A stretch of 64,000 nucleotides of DNA from Bacillus pseudomycoides DSM 12442 (lineage in GTDB: Bacteria; Bacillota; Bacilli; Bacillales; Bacillaceae_G), in the NCBI RefSeq assembly GCF_000161455.1, contig NZ_CM000745.1, positions 1,402,063 to 1,466,062 on the forward strand, given 5' to 3'. Positions 52,914-62,362 of this stretch are shown here, piece after piece. Under the pieces are notes generated by a model. It did not search any database and was not told the DNA's origin. It was given only the letters and a program-made list of their open reading frames with translations. Numbering within the stretch: the first letter of the stretch is position 1; each line of letters begins with the position of its first letter. The translations under genes were made by a program, and so were the position numbers.

Positions 52914-53660
52914 ATGAGTACAATAAAAACGAAAAAAGAAATAAATTTGATGCGCGAATCGGGAAATTTACTAGCTTCGTGTCATCAAGAAATTGCGAAA
53001 ATAATAAAACCAGGTATCACGACATTGGAAATTAATACATTTGTTGAAACGTATTTAGAAAAGAATGGTGCGACACCTGAACAAAAAGGATATAACAATT
53101 ATCCATATGCAATATGTGCATCTGTGAATGATGAAATGTGTCATGGTTTTCCGACTACTCACCCATTAAAGGGAGGTGATATTGTTACGATTGACATGGT
53201 AGTGAACTTAAATGGTGCTCTTGCTGATTCTGCATGGACTCATAAAATAGGGGATATTTCTAATGAAGCAGAAAAGTTATTACTAGTAACGGAAAATGCT
53301 TTATATAAAGGAATTGAGCAAGCGATAATCGGAAATCGTGTAGGTGATATTGGATATGCGATTGAAAGTTATGTAGCTTCGGAAGGGTTTTCTGTCGCAA
53401 GGGATTTTACAGGACATGGAATTGGTAAAGAAATCCATGAAGAACCAGCAATTTTTCATTTTGGAAAGTCAGGTCAAGGATCAGAATTACAAGAAGGAAT
53501 GGTAATAACGATCGAACCGATTGTAAATGTAGGTATGCGATATTCAAAAGTAGATTTAAATGGATGGACTGCCCGTACGATGGATGGAAAATTGGCAGCG
53601 CAATACGAGCACACGATAGCAATTACAAAGGATGGACCAGTTATTTTAACGAGTCTCTAG
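52914..53660 (+). CDS. map: methionine aminopeptidase, type I
   Basis: 248 residues. The metal ligands are present: DMVVNLNGALADSAWT, GHGIGKEIHE, EGMVITIEP and QYEHTIAI. It removes the N-terminal Met of nascent proteins. It is a stand-alone copy, unlike the ribosomal-operon map. ATG 52914 follows GAGGGGAG and matches the family; an ATG at 52875 with its own GAGGAGG is in frame and would add 13 residues. Confidence 0.92.
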   Translation: MSTIKTKKEINLMRESGNLLASCHQEIAKIIKPGITTLEINTFVETYLEKNGATPEQKGYNNYPYAICASVNDEMCHGFPTTHPLKGGDIVTIDMVVNLNGALADSAWTHKIGDISNEAEKLLLVTENALYKGIEQAIIGNRVGDIGYAIESYVASEGFSVARDFTGHGIGKEIHEEPAIFHFGKSGQGSELQEGMVITIEPIVNVGMRYSKVDLNGWTARTMDGKLAAQYEHTIAITKDGPVILTSL

Positions 53661-53746
53661 TAGAAGAATACGAAATGTAAGAGGTTTCAAAACTCGAACG
53701 AAAAAGATGTTTTTGTAAAATTTGTACGTGTTTTTTCTAGAAACGC

Positions 53747-53775
53747 TTTTCAAAGTAAAAAAAGTGCGTTATAAT
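53747..53775 (+). promoter_or_regulatory. promoter of the xpt-pbuX operon
   Basis: TTTTCA (53747-53752), 17 bases, TATAAT (53770-53775), about 30 bases before the aptamer. Confidence 0.65.
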
Positions 53776-53802
53776 CCTTCTATAAAATAAATAGGTTAGC
53801 TA

Positions 53803-53875
53803 CACTCATATAATCGCGGGGATATGGCCTGCAAGTTTCTACCGAAGTACCGTAAATACTTTGACTATGGGTGAG
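53803..53875 (+). promoter_or_regulatory. guanine-type purine riboswitch aptamer
   Basis: The three-way-junction core is visible: ACTCATATAATCGCGGGGATATGGC, GTTTCTACCG, CCGTAAAT and GACTATGGGTGAG. P1 is CACTCATA / TATGGGTG. The base that pairs with the ligand is C in GACTATG, so it should bind guanine, hypoxanthine or xanthine rather than adenine. Followed by an expression-platform terminator; ligand binding should shut off xpt-pbuX. Confidence 0.96.
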
Positions 53876-53913
53876 GACGAATATATTGCTGGTTTAGCAT
53901 TCTTTTTTGCCAA

Positions 53914-53973
53914 GCTCCAAAAGCACGTCTCTCACTTGTAACGAGTGGTGGCTGCTTTTGGAGTTTTTTATTT
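53914..53973 (+). terminator. riboswitch-controlled terminator
   Basis: CTCCAAAAGCA pairs with TGCTTTTGGAG, followed by TTTTTTA, between aptamer and xpt. Confidence 0.9.
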
Positions 53974-53993
53974 GCATAAGAGGGGGAGCAAAC

Positions 53994-54587
53994 ATGAAAG
54001 TATTACAAGAAAAGATTTTAAACGAAGGAAAGGTTTTATCTGGTGATGTGTTGAAGGTAGATGCCTTTTTAAATCATCAAATTGATCCAGTACTTATGCA
54101 GAAAATAGGAAAAGAGTTTGCACAGCGTTTTAAGGAAGATAATATTACGAAAATCGTGACGATTGAATCTTCGGGTATTGCACCAGCGGTTATGGCAGGT
54201 TTAGAGCTTGGTGTAAAAGTGGTTTTTGCAAGAAAGCGGAAATCGTTAACGTTACAAGATAATATGTATGTTGCAAAAGTATACTCATTTACAAAACAAG
54301 AAACGAATGAGATTTCATTATCTAGAAATCATATCCATGAAAATGATCGTGTATTAATCATTGATGACTTTTTAGCAAACGGTCAGGCTGCTTTAGGCTT
54401 AATGAGTTTAGTAGAGCAAGCCGGTGCAAGTATTGCTGGGATTGGAATTGTTATTGAAAAAGCATTTCAAGACGGAGGAAAGAAACTACGTGAGAACGGT
54501 GTTCGTCTAGAATCACTTGCAGAAATTGCATCACTTGATAACGGTACTGTTACATTTGTTCAGCATGAGACTGCGGAGGTGAAATAG
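53994..54587 (+). CDS. xpt: xanthine phosphoribosyltransferase
   Basis: 197 residues. The PRPP-binding loop is RVLIIDDFLANGQAA; SSGIAPAVMAG and FARKRKSLTL are typical of Xpt. It salvages xanthine to XMP. ATG 53994 follows AGGGGGAGC right after the riboswitch terminator; an open frame upstream covers the terminator and is not coding. Three bases separate it from pbuX. Confidence 0.96.
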   Translation: MKVLQEKILNEGKVLSGDVLKVDAFLNHQIDPVLMQKIGKEFAQRFKEDNITKIVTIESSGIAPAVMAGLELGVKVVFARKRKSLTLQDNMYVAKVYSFTKQETNEISLSRNHIHENDRVLIIDDFLANGQAALGLMSLVEQAGASIAGIGIVIEKAFQDGGKKLRENGVRLESLAEIASLDNGTVTFVQHETAEVK

Positions 54588-54589
54588 TC

Positions 54590-55912
54590 ATGAAGCAACA
54601 CCCATTTAAAATCGCATCCCTTGGCGTGCAACATATGCTTGCGATGTATGCAGGAGCAATAATTGTTCCACTTATTGTTGGCGGAGGACTTGGCTTAAAT
54701 CAACGAGAATTAACATACTTAGTATCCATCGATTTATTAATGTGTGGTGTCGCAACAATTTTACAAGCTTTATCGAATCGATTTTTTGGAATTGGCCTTC
54801 CTGTTGTACTTGGTTGTACGTTTACAGCAGTTGGACCGATGATCGCCATCGGTAAACAGTACGGTGTTTCTTCTATATATGGAGCAATTATTGCAGCAGG
54901 ATTGTTCGTTGTTATTTTTGCAAAATTATTTGGAAAGCTTGTGAAACTGTTCCCGCCTGTAGTAACGGGTTCTGTTGTTACAGTTATTGGAGTTACATTA
55001 GTTCCAGCGGCTATTAATGACATGGCTGGAGGAGTTGGAAGTAAGGATTTTGGAAGTCTAGAAAACTTAGCGTTAGCATTTGGTGTTTTACTATTTATTA
55101 TAATTATGTACCGCTTCTTTGATGGTTTTATCCGTTCTATTTCTATATTACTTGGTCTTTTATTTGGTACGATTATTGCAGCATTTATGGGAAAGGTGAG
55201 CTTGCAGGCTGTTGGAGAAGCAGAGTGGTTTCACGGTATTCAACCGTTTTACTTTGGCACACCAACATTTGAGTTAACGCCGGTTATTACGATGATTCTC
55301 GTTGCTTGTGTTGGGATTGTGGAAGCAACTGGCGTGTATTTCGCTTTATCCGATATATGTAACAAAAAGATTGGTGAAAAAGAGCTAACAAAGGGTTATC
55401 GTGCCGAAGGATTAGCGATGATCTTAGGTGGTATTTTTAATGCATTTCCATATACGACTTATTCGCAAAACGTAGGTCTTGTTCAATTAACAGGTGTACG
55501 AAATCGCGTCATTATTTATACGTGCGGTGGTATGTTAATCGTTCTTGGTTTTATTCCAAAAATTGCAGCTATCACAACGATTATTCCAAAGCCAGTACTT
55601 GGTGGTGCCATGCTAGCAATGTTTGGGATGGTTATGGCATACGGTATTAAAATGTTAAGTAGTGTAGACTTTGCAAAACAAGAAAATTTATTAATCGTAG
55701 CATGCTCTGTTGGAATTGGCCTTGGTGTAACAGTCGTTCCAACGTTATTCTCTCAGCTTCCAGAAAGTATTCGTATTTTAACAGATAACGGAATTGTACT
55801 TGGAAGTGCGTCAGCTGTACTCTTAAATATTGTGTTTAATATGATTCCGCAGCGCAAAGCGAAAACAAAAGAAGAGCAAATTCCAATGCAAAGTGCTGTA
55901 ACAGAAGCATAA
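54590..55912 (+). CDS. pbuX: xanthine permease
   Basis: 440 residues, NCS2 transporter with about 12-14 helices. Family motifs: QHMLAMYAGAIIVPLIVGGGLG at the start, CTFTAVGPMIAIG, and the NTFPYTTFSQN-like NAFPYTTYSQNVG. It imports xanthine for Xpt. Same operon, same riboswitch. Confidence 0.95.
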   Translation: MKQHPFKIASLGVQHMLAMYAGAIIVPLIVGGGLGLNQRELTYLVSIDLLMCGVATILQALSNRFFGIGLPVVLGCTFTAVGPMIAIGKQYGVSSIYGAIIAAGLFVVIFAKLFGKLVKLFPPVVTGSVVTVIGVTLVPAAINDMAGGVGSKDFGSLENLALAFGVLLFIIIMYRFFDGFIRSISILLGLLFGTIIAAFMGKVSLQAVGEAEWFHGIQPFYFGTPTFELTPVITMILVACVGIVEATGVYFALSDICNKKIGEKELTKGYRAEGLAMILGGIFNAFPYTTYSQNVGLVQLTGVRNRVIIYTCGGMLIVLGFIPKIAAITTIIPKPVLGGAMLAMFGMVMAYGIKMLSSVDFAKQENLLIVACSVGIGLGVTVVPTLFSQLPESIRILTDNGIVLGSASAVLLNIVFNMIPQRKAKTKEEQIPMQSAVTEA

Positions 55913-55913
55913 A

Positions 55914-55953
55914 CAAAAAGCAAGGTTCTCATTAAGAGACCTTGCTTTTCTTT
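55914..55953. terminator. terminator between pbuX and the DUF418 gene
   Basis: AAAAAGCAAGGTTCTC / GAGACCTTGCTTTT hairpin serving both converging genes. Confidence 0.88.
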
Positions 55954-57095
55954 TTTAGAGGCATCATTTTTCCATATGTGCCAAGGCGCCAAATGTATTC
56001 GAGTGGGCCGTATTGATAATGAGAGAGCCACCAGCGGCTCATAAAGATTTGTAGTGTATAAAAACCAATGCAAAATAGTGGGCCTACCCATAATGGGACC
56101 GGTAAATAATTTTTGAAAAATAGACCAAACACAATCAATGTTATTACTGTGTGTGAAATGTAGTTGGTTAGTGCCATCCGTCCTACATATTGGAAAGGTT
56201 GTAATAATTTTTGCCATTGTTCCTTTTGTAATAAACGCATAAGTGTGAAAATATAAAAGATAAATAAAGTTTTACCACTAAACATTGTAAGACCTCTCAT
56301 GTAGATTGGTTCATATGGTTGTTTTGCCACAAAGTAGCGAATCATGAAGAACCAAATAGGTAATGTTAAAACGAACATAATGATTTGCCACTTTTTTAGT
56401 TTTGGATCTAGTTCCTTCGTTCGGCGGAAAATGTCGTTTTTGCCGGCATATAAGCCGAGCAAGAATAATCCAACTATTTCTGGAAGTATAAAAAGGTTTG
56501 TCTGGATTACTTCAGAATAAAAATCTGTAAAGCGATCTTGCACTTGTACTCCCAAATTTTCTAAAGGCATAATGGGGTGGGAAGTTCTTAATTCTTCTAT
56601 TGGCATAAACATAAGGAGTAAACTCATTAGTAGCATGAAAAACTGGAAAAGTCCTAATAGAACTAAAGCACATATTAAAACAGTACGAGGCTTTCTTTTA
56701 TAAAATAAAAATAAGAAAAATCCTGCAATTGCATAGCTATGTAAAATATCCCCATCCCATAAAAGGACATAATGCATGAAGCCGAATAATAATAAGATGA
56801 GGAGACGACGAACAAATAATGTTTTTGGATGATCTGTTTTTGTCTCAGCACGCTGCATGAAAATGTAAAATCCTAGTCCAAACAAAAATGAAAAAATAGT
56901 ATAAAATTTTGTTTGAATAAACATGTCATAAAATAGGCGAATATAACGGTCTATTTCTTCATAACCTCCTGTGATTTCACTAGTGTCAACACCAGCAATA
57001 ACAGGCCAGTTAACAAGAAAAATACCAAATACAGCAATCCCTCTAATAATATCGATAGAATGAATCCTCTCACCGTTCGAAACGCTTAGTTCCAT
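55932..57095 (-). CDS. DUF418 family membrane protein
   Basis: 387 residues, about 9-10 membrane helices. The N-terminal RIHSIDIIRGIAVFGIFLVN and the C-terminal GRMALTNYISHTVI segment are typical of DUF418/YeiB. Similar acyltransferase-like membrane proteins exist, but no function is established. RBS AAAGGAGGAAAATA on the reverse strand. Its end overlaps the shared terminator. Confidence 0.86.
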   Translation of the reverse strand: MELSVSNGERIHSIDIIRGIAVFGIFLVNWPVIAGVDTSEITGGYEEIDRYIRLFYDMFIQTKFYTIFSFLFGLGFYIFMQRAETKTDHPKTLFVRRLLILLLFGFMHYVLLWDGDILHSYAIAGFFLFLFYKRKPRTVLICALVLLGLFQFFMLLMSLLLMFMPIEELRTSHPIMPLENLGVQVQDRFTDFYSEVIQTNLFILPEIVGLFLLGLYAGKNDIFRRTKELDPKLKKWQIIMFVLTLPIWFFMIRYFVAKQPYEPIYMRGLTMFSGKTLFIFYIFTLMRLLQKEQWQKLLQPFQYVGRMALTNYISHTVITLIVFGLFFKNYLPVPLWVGPLFCIGFYTLQIFMSRWWLSHYQYGPLEYIWRLGTYGKMMPLKKKSKVS

Positions 57096-57199
57096 TATTT
57101 TCCTCCTTTGAATAAAGCCCTTTTATTATACAAAATGTTATCAAAAGGAGATAGAGGGGATTTCCAATTTTTGAAACTGTTAAGATGTTTGTTATGAGA

Positions 57200-57283
57200 T
57201 ATAATAAGGATGCACAGCAAGTTTTTCACTCCTTTAAAACAGGTAGTAAAGAAGCTCCTTATTTTCAAGGAGCTTCTTTTTTA
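57200..57283 (+). ncRNA. candidate short transcript with orphan terminator
   Basis: TATAAT at 57200-57205 has only a weak -35, then about 40 bases, then a strong AGAAGCTCCTT / AAGGAGCTTCT hairpin (57250-57277) with a T-run. No gene on the plus strand precedes this terminator: the neighbour at 57095 runs the other way. A transcript of about 70 bases is implied; no open frame longer than a few codons is seen. Confidence 0.4.
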
Positions 57284-57293
57284 GAAATTAATA

Positions 57294-57348
57294 TTGATAA
57301 TGATTCTCTTTAATGATAAAATATACTCAAAAGTGATAATCATTATCA
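57294..57348 (+). promoter_or_regulatory. promoter with two Fur boxes
   Basis: TTGATA (57294-57299), 17 bases, TAAAAT (57317-57322). A perfect 7-1-7 Fur box TGATAATCATTATCA lies at 57334-57348, over the predicted start of transcription; a second, weaker one (TGATAATGATTCTCT, 57295-57309) overlaps the -35. Strongly suggests iron repression. Confidence 0.85.
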
Positions 57349-57370
57349 AAAAAAGGTTGGTGTGCTAAAT

Positions 57371-57457
57371 ATGGTATATGCATTAGTTGCAGGAACGGTG
57401 GCTGTGTATGCTGTCGTTACAAAATATGTGTTAAATGGAGTCGGAGCAACAAAATGA
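57371..57457 (+). CDS. 28-residue hydrophobic peptide, Fur-controlled
   Basis: Begins MVYALVAGTVAVYAVV and ends LNGVGATK: one membrane-spanning stretch of about 20 residues with a short polar tail. The SD is weak (TTGGTG, eight bases before the ATG). It sits alone between a Fur-box promoter and a strong terminator at 57472, so the unit seems made to express it under iron limitation. I do not recognise the family. Small Fur-regulated proteins (FbpA, FbpB, FbpC) are known in B. subtilis, but no homology is claimed. Confidence 0.65.
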   Translation: MVYALVAGTVAVYAVVTKYVLNGVGATK

Positions 57458-57471
57458 ACAAACTTACATAG

Positions 57472-57512
57472 AATCCCTTTCATCTGTCAAAAGAATGAAA
57501 GGGATTTTTTAT
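57472..57512 (+). terminator. terminator of the Fur-controlled unit
   Basis: AATCCCTTTCAT / ATGAAAGGGATT hairpin followed by six Ts. Confidence 0.92.
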
Positions 57513-57586
57513 TTTTAATGAGAATATCCTGAAAATTTAGTATGATAGTAGGGTATATACATCTTGGAATAAAGGGGAACAAGGGG

Positions 57587-60500
57587 ATGACAAACATAGT
57601 ACAGACAAACAGTATGAAAAAGCTTGTTTGTTTTTATGAAGAATGGCAGAAGCATGGTGATACGGAAAATAGTTTGAAGTTGTTTGAAGTGATTCAAAAA
57701 TATAAGCAAGAACAGCTTATGATTGCTTTTTGCGGTCACTTTTCTGCTGGAAAATCGACAATGATGAATCACTTATATAAAGCGCAGTTATTACCAACAA
57801 GTCCGATTCCGACAAGCGCGAACGTTGTTAAAATTGAAAAGGGACAGGACCGTGTTGTTGTGACAGTGAAATCTGGAGAGCATTATGAATATGATGGTGC
57901 ATACTCGGCGGAAGAATTGAAACAGCTTTGTAAAAATGGTGATGAAATAATTGGCGTTCATATTTATCGAAATGATGCGCCAATTCCTGATGGTGTTATG
58001 CTCGTTGATACACCTGGAATTGATTCAACAGATGATGCGCATCAATTAGCAACAGAATCAACACTCCATCTTGCGGATGTTATTTTTTACATGATGGATT
58101 ATAACCATGTTCAGTCAGAAGTGAATTTGCAGTTTGTGAAAGAATTAAAGCAGCGTAATAAAACAGTTTATCTTGTTATCAATCAAATCGATAAGCATAA
58201 AGAAAATGAGCTATCATTTGAAGATTATAGGCAAAGTGTGAGTCAATCGTTTTCTAACTGGGATATTGAAGTAGATGGTATTTTTTATACTTCTTTACGA
58301 ATGATGAACCATCCATATAATGAAATACAAAGATTAGAGAAATTACTTTCTTCGATTATGAAAGAGCGTGAGCAGTATGTGGGCAATGGTATGGAAAGAG
58401 AAACGGCATATTTATTACAAGAACATTTTTCATTTATTCTTGCAGAAAATGAAAAACAATTAATGCCCTACCAAAAAGAATTAGCATCACCTCTATCGCT
58501 TACAGACGTAATGGAAAAGAAAGAAGAGCTTATTGAAAATAAACGACGTGTGGCTAGTAAAGAATCGGACGTGAAAAATGAATTTATAAAAGGATTGCAA
58601 GCAATATTAGACAATGCTTACTTAATGCCATTTGAAATGAGAGAGTTAGCAAATCAATATTTAGAAACGAAGCTAACGAAGTTTAAAGTTGGTTTGCTAT
58701 TTGCAAAAGGAAAAACAGAGCAAGAAAAACAGCGGCGTTTAGATGCATTTTATTCAGCACTAGGGAAGACCGTTGAAACACAGATTGATTTTCATGTGAA
58801 AGAGTTTATTGTGGCTTTCTTAAAAGATGAAGGGATGTTTACAGAAGAAGTCGGAAAAGACATATATGCACTGCGAATTTCTTTTGGTCCAGAATTATTA
58901 GCAGAAACCATTAAACAAGGTGCAGGGTTTACAGGAGATTACTTGCTTCTTTATACAGCGGATGTTGCGAATGAGCTGAAGAAACGCTACTTTATGAAAG
59001 CACAGCAAATTTTTGAGCAAAGCACGGGCGTTTTACGGAAAAAGATGGAGAAAGAGATTGCTCATATTGAACAAGAAATTGAGCAATATACTATGTTACA
59101 GACAGCAAAAGAAACAAAATTACAATATATTGAGGCGTATGATAAATACGAGAATTACTTACAAGGTATTTGGAGCGATCATGTACCGGTGCCAAATGAA
59201 TTGCAAGTAGAAAAAGTATTACAAGGGAAGAAACAGGTTGTAAATGAGAAGTTTACATTACAAGAACAAGAGGTACAAAGTGATAGTATTTCGTATAAGG
59301 AAGAAAATGTAAAAACAACAGCAACATTAAATATTCATCGTATATTAGAACAAGTAAAAGATGCGGAAACAATATTAGAAACTCTTCCTACACTTAAACA
59401 TTTGCATCAAGAAGTTGTCGGGAAAAGAAAACGTGTTGAAACAAAGCAATTTACAGTAGCGTTATTTGGAGCTTTTAGTGCAGGGAAATCATCATTTGCA
59501 AATGCATTGCTTGGTGCGAATGTACTCCCGGTATCACCAAATCCAACAACGGCGACGATTAATCAGATTTTACCGATTACAGAAGACAAACCTCACGGCA
59601 CAGTAATTGTTCAGTTTAAATCGAAGCAGGCGCTATTAGAAGATATGAAAGCAGTTTATAAATTGTTTCATTATGAAATAAAGACATTTGAAGAAGCGTT
59701 ATTACAAATAGATACAATCCTACAATACCCGTCACCAAGTGGAAAGCAGAAAACAACGTTTAGTTTTTTACGTGCAGTGCAGAGGGGATATCAAGCAGTT
59801 TCTAATCATTTGGGAGAACAAGTGCAAGTTACGTTAGAGGAATTCTCTGATTATGTAGCGAATGAAGAGAAATCATGTTTTGTTGAATATATGGAATTAT
59901 ACTATGATTGTGCTTTAACGAGACAAGGCGTTGCACTTGTTGATACACCAGGAGCAGATTCTATTAATGCTCGACATACAGACGTTGCATTCCAATATAT
60001 TAAAAACGCTGATGCGATTTTATTTGTAACATACTACAATCATGTCTTTTCAAGGGCGGATCGTGAATTTTTAATTCAACTTGGCCGTGTCAAAGATACA
60101 TTTGCGCTTGATAAAATGTTCTTTTTAATTAACGCAGCGGATTTAGCTCAGTCTGAGGATGAACTTGAAATGGTAAAAGGCTATATAGCAGACCAGCTCC
60201 TGCAATACGGTATCCGAAATCCACGTCTATTTGCAATTTCGAGCTTATGTGCACTTGAGGAGAAACAAGGAAAGAGTATTGCAAAAGAAAAGTATGGTAT
60301 CTTGAAAAATTCGGGGATTACAAAGTTTGAAGAATCATTTACATCCTTTATGATGCGTGATTTAATGCTCGTATCTGTCCATTCTTTATATAGCGCATTG
60401 CAAAGTGCTGAGCAGCTTCTTGTAAATATGATACAAGGAGCAAAGCAAGGGAACGATGAGAAAGAAAAACAAATAAAAAAATATGAAGCAGAACGTGAGC

Positions 60501-61246
60501 AGCTACTTCATATTATTTCATCGTATAGTGTACTTGCAGAAGAGCAAGCGATGCAAAATGAAGTGAAAGAACTGTTATATTATGTGCAGCAACGTCTATT
60601 TTTACGTTATAACGATGTGTTTACTGAATTTATTAACCCAGCATCCCTTCGAACAGATGGAAATGTGAAAATTAAGTTGCAAGAATGTCTCATGGAACTT
60701 GTAGCCTTTATCCAACATGATTTATTACAGGAAATGCGAGCAACGTCACTACGTCTTGAAAAATGGATGGATGAAGCGATGCAACGTGCAAAAGATGAAA
60801 TTGCAGTGAAATGTAAGTTGGAAAACGAATCTATTTCTATGAATGGGACAGCAGATTATGAATACCAAGTTATTACGCATAAAGAGCCGTTTCCTTCTAT
60901 AGAAATAAAGCATTTTAAAAAGGCATTATCTCATTTCAAAAATGAGAAAAGTTTCTTTGAAAAAAATGATAAAGCAACAATGCAGGAAGATACGAAGGAA
61001 TCACTTGAGCCTGTCGTATCCCAATATGTAGCTGATGAAGAAGAGATATTTATCCAGCATTATAAACAAGAATGGGAATTGAAATGGGACTTATTCAAAA
61101 AAGTGATGCAGGAAGATGTTAAGCAATATTATGCAAGTGTATTATTCGCTTTAGCAGAGACAATTGATGTGTCGCTATATGAACAAAGTAAGGAACAATT
61201 ACAGAAACAGTTAGCAGCAATCGAAAAAGAAATTCATATTTTATAA
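57587..61246 (+). CDS. dynA: double dynamin-like GTPase DynA
   Basis: 1219 residues, two fused dynamin units. The first G domain has GHFSAGKST (50-58) and VDTPGIDST; the second has GAFSAGKSS (about 628-636) and VDTPGADSI, each with long helical stalks. Bacillus DynA (YpbR) has the same double layout. It tethers and fuses membranes, protecting against pore-forming stress and phage (known for DynA). ATG 57587 follows AAAGGGGAAC. Confidence 0.93.
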   Translation: MTNIVQTNSMKKLVCFYEEWQKHGDTENSLKLFEVIQKYKQEQLMIAFCGHFSAGKSTMMNHLYKAQLLPTSPIPTSANVVKIEKGQDRVVVTVKSGEHYEYDGAYSAEELKQLCKNGDEIIGVHIYRNDAPIPDGVMLVDTPGIDSTDDAHQLATESTLHLADVIFYMMDYNHVQSEVNLQFVKELKQRNKTVYLVINQIDKHKENELSFEDYRQSVSQSFSNWDIEVDGIFYTSLRMMNHPYNEIQRLEKLLSSIMKEREQYVGNGMERETAYLLQEHFSFILAENEKQLMPYQKELASPLSLTDVMEKKEELIENKRRVASKESDVKNEFIKGLQAILDNAYLMPFEMRELANQYLETKLTKFKVGLLFAKGKTEQEKQRRLDAFYSALGKTVETQIDFHVKEFIVAFLKDEGMFTEEVGKDIYALRISFGPELLAETIKQGAGFTGDYLLLYTADVANELKKRYFMKAQQIFEQSTGVLRKKMEKEIAHIEQEIEQYTMLQTAKETKLQYIEAYDKYENYLQGIWSDHVPVPNELQVEKVLQGKKQVVNEKFTLQEQEVQSDSISYKEENVKTTATLNIHRILEQVKDAETILETLPTLKHLHQEVVGKRKRVETKQFTVALFGAFSAGKSSFANALLGANVLPVSPNPTTATINQILPITEDKPHGTVIVQFKSKQALLEDMKAVYKLFHYEIKTFEEALLQIDTILQYPSPSGKQKTTFSFLRAVQRGYQAVSNHLGEQVQVTLEEFSDYVANEEKSCFVEYMELYYDCALTRQGVALVDTPGADSINARHTDVAFQYIKNADAILFVTYYNHVFSRADREFLIQLGRVKDTFALDKMFFLINAADLAQSEDELEMVKGYIADQLLQYGIRNPRLFAISSLCALEEKQGKSIAKEKYGILKNSGITKFEESFTSFMMRDLMLVSVHSLYSALQSAEQLLVNMIQGAKQGNDEKEKQIKKYEAEREQLLHIISSYSVLAEEQAMQNEVKELLYYVQQRLFLRYNDVFTEFINPASLRTDGNVKIKLQECLMELVAFIQHDLLQEMRATSLRLEKWMDEAMQRAKDEIAVKCKLENESISMNGTADYEYQVITHKEPFPSIEIKHFKKALSHFKNEKSFFEKNDKATMQEDTKESLEPVVSQYVADEEEIFIQHYKQEWELKWDLFKKVMQEDVKQYYASVLFALAETIDVSLYEQSKEQLQKQLAAIEKEIHIL

Positions 61247-61249
61247 GCT

Positions 61250-61504
61250 CTATGAAAAAAAGATTCGTTCAATTTTCTTTTGTAATACAGCATCCAGAGA
61301 TTTTACGAATCCTGCAAATTCATCTGTAGAAATCATATGAGTCAGAACTAACCGTCTGCCATCTGGTGTTTCACCGCATAAGACGAATGAAGAAAACTCA
61401 TATGTTTTTCCATCTACAACTAATTTTGGGTGGGAATATGTTCCGTTTTTCTTTTTCTTTCCATCAATCGAGATGACGTTGCATTTTTTCTCATTGTTGT
61501 CCAT
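61250..61504 (-). CDS. small conserved hypothetical protein
   Basis: 84 residues from ATG 61504 (RBS AAGGAGGGA on the reverse strand). A basic linker (SIDGKKKKNG) and a compact strand-rich body with KLVVDGKTYEFSSFVLCG and RRLVLTHMISTDEF. Convergent with dynA, four bases apart. I do not recognise the family. Confidence 0.75.
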   Translation of the reverse strand: MDNNEKKCNVISIDGKKKKNGTYSHPKLVVDGKTYEFSSFVLCGETPDGRRLVLTHMISTDEFAGFVKSLDAVLQKKIERIFFS

Positions 61505-61575
61505 GGTGAATCCCTCCTTTGTATTACTTATGGTAGACAAGGAGGGTTTAGAACAAGAGAGAAAGGGGAAATTTC

Positions 61576-62031
61576 ATGAAAATTGTCATGGAACGTATTT
61601 CGCAAGATAAGGCGCCGATGTCATTATTGTTGCTTGCTGATCCCAGTGAGAGGCAAATTAATTCATATTTGAAGAGAGGTCTTTTATATATTGCGAAATA
61701 TGAAGAAGATGTTATAGGCGTATATGTATTACTTGAAACAAGACCGCAAACAATGGAAATTATGAATATCGCTGTTTCAGAAGAAATACAAGGGCAAGGA
61801 CTTGGAAAACAGTTATTACAGCATGCAATTGCAACTGCCAAAGAAAAACACATGCATAACCTTGAGGTAGGGACAGGGAATTCTAGTATTTCACAGCTTG
61901 CTTTCTATCAAAAATGTGGTTTTCGTATTTTTTCTATTGATTTTGATTACTTTTCGAAGCATTATGAAGAAGAGATTATTGAAAATGGGATTGTATGCCG
62001 AGATATGATTCGGCTTACAATAGAACTCTAG
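61576..62031 (+). CDS. GNAT family acetyltransferase
   Basis: 151 residues, RBS AGAAAGGGGAAA. The acetyl-CoA loop is EEIQGQGLGKQLLQHA, with TGNSSISQLAFYQKCGFRIF at the C-terminal side, classic GNAT features. Substrate unknown. Confidence 0.87.
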   Translation: MKIVMERISQDKAPMSLLLLADPSERQINSYLKRGLLYIAKYEEDVIGVYVLLETRPQTMEIMNIAVSEEIQGQGLGKQLLQHAIATAKEKHMHNLEVGTGNSSISQLAFYQKCGFRIFSIDFDYFSKHYEEEIIENGIVCRDMIRLTIEL

Positions 62032-62087
62032 TCATTTTCTTATGAAGAATTGGCGAGAAAGTATAAATTATTTAGGGGGAAGAGAAG

Positions 62088-62360
62088 ATGGAAGTACATA
62101 AAGCAATTACAGCACATTCTCGTAAACAAAATGAAATTGTGACAACATTTTTACAGTTAGAAGCACAGCGTGAAGCGGCAATTGAAGCTGCAGTAGCACT
62201 TGCGTCAAATGGAAAACATTTCTCAGTAGATGCAATTAATATGGTAACGAAGCAAATCAATGCTCTTGCTAAACGAGGTGTTGCACCGCAACGTAAAATT
62301 GTAACAGAAGATATGGTTATGGAGTATGTAGGTCGTCTGCAAGAGAAAGAAGGTCGTTAA
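62088..62360 (+). CDS. ypbS: YpbS, DUF2533 family
   Basis: 90 residues, helical, with HSRKQNEIVTTFLQLEAQRE and FSVDAINMVTKQINALAKRG. Matches DUF2533/YpbS, which lies near ypbR (dynA) in Bacillus. RBS GGGGGAAGAG. Two bases before the sulfurtransferase gene. Function unknown. Confidence 0.85.
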   Translation: MEVHKAITAHSRKQNEIVTTFLQLEAQREAAIEAAVALASNGKHFSVDAINMVTKQINALAKRGVAPQRKIVTEDMVMEYVGRLQEKEGR

Positions 62361-62362
62361 GC

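Noticed and set aside
53907..53993. N-terminal extension of xpt
   Set aside because: It would translate the riboswitch terminator; the proper RBS and family N-terminus are at 53994.
55753..56217. A 154-codon minus-strand frame
   Set aside because: Overlaps pbuX and the DUF418 gene in another frame; both of those are well supported.
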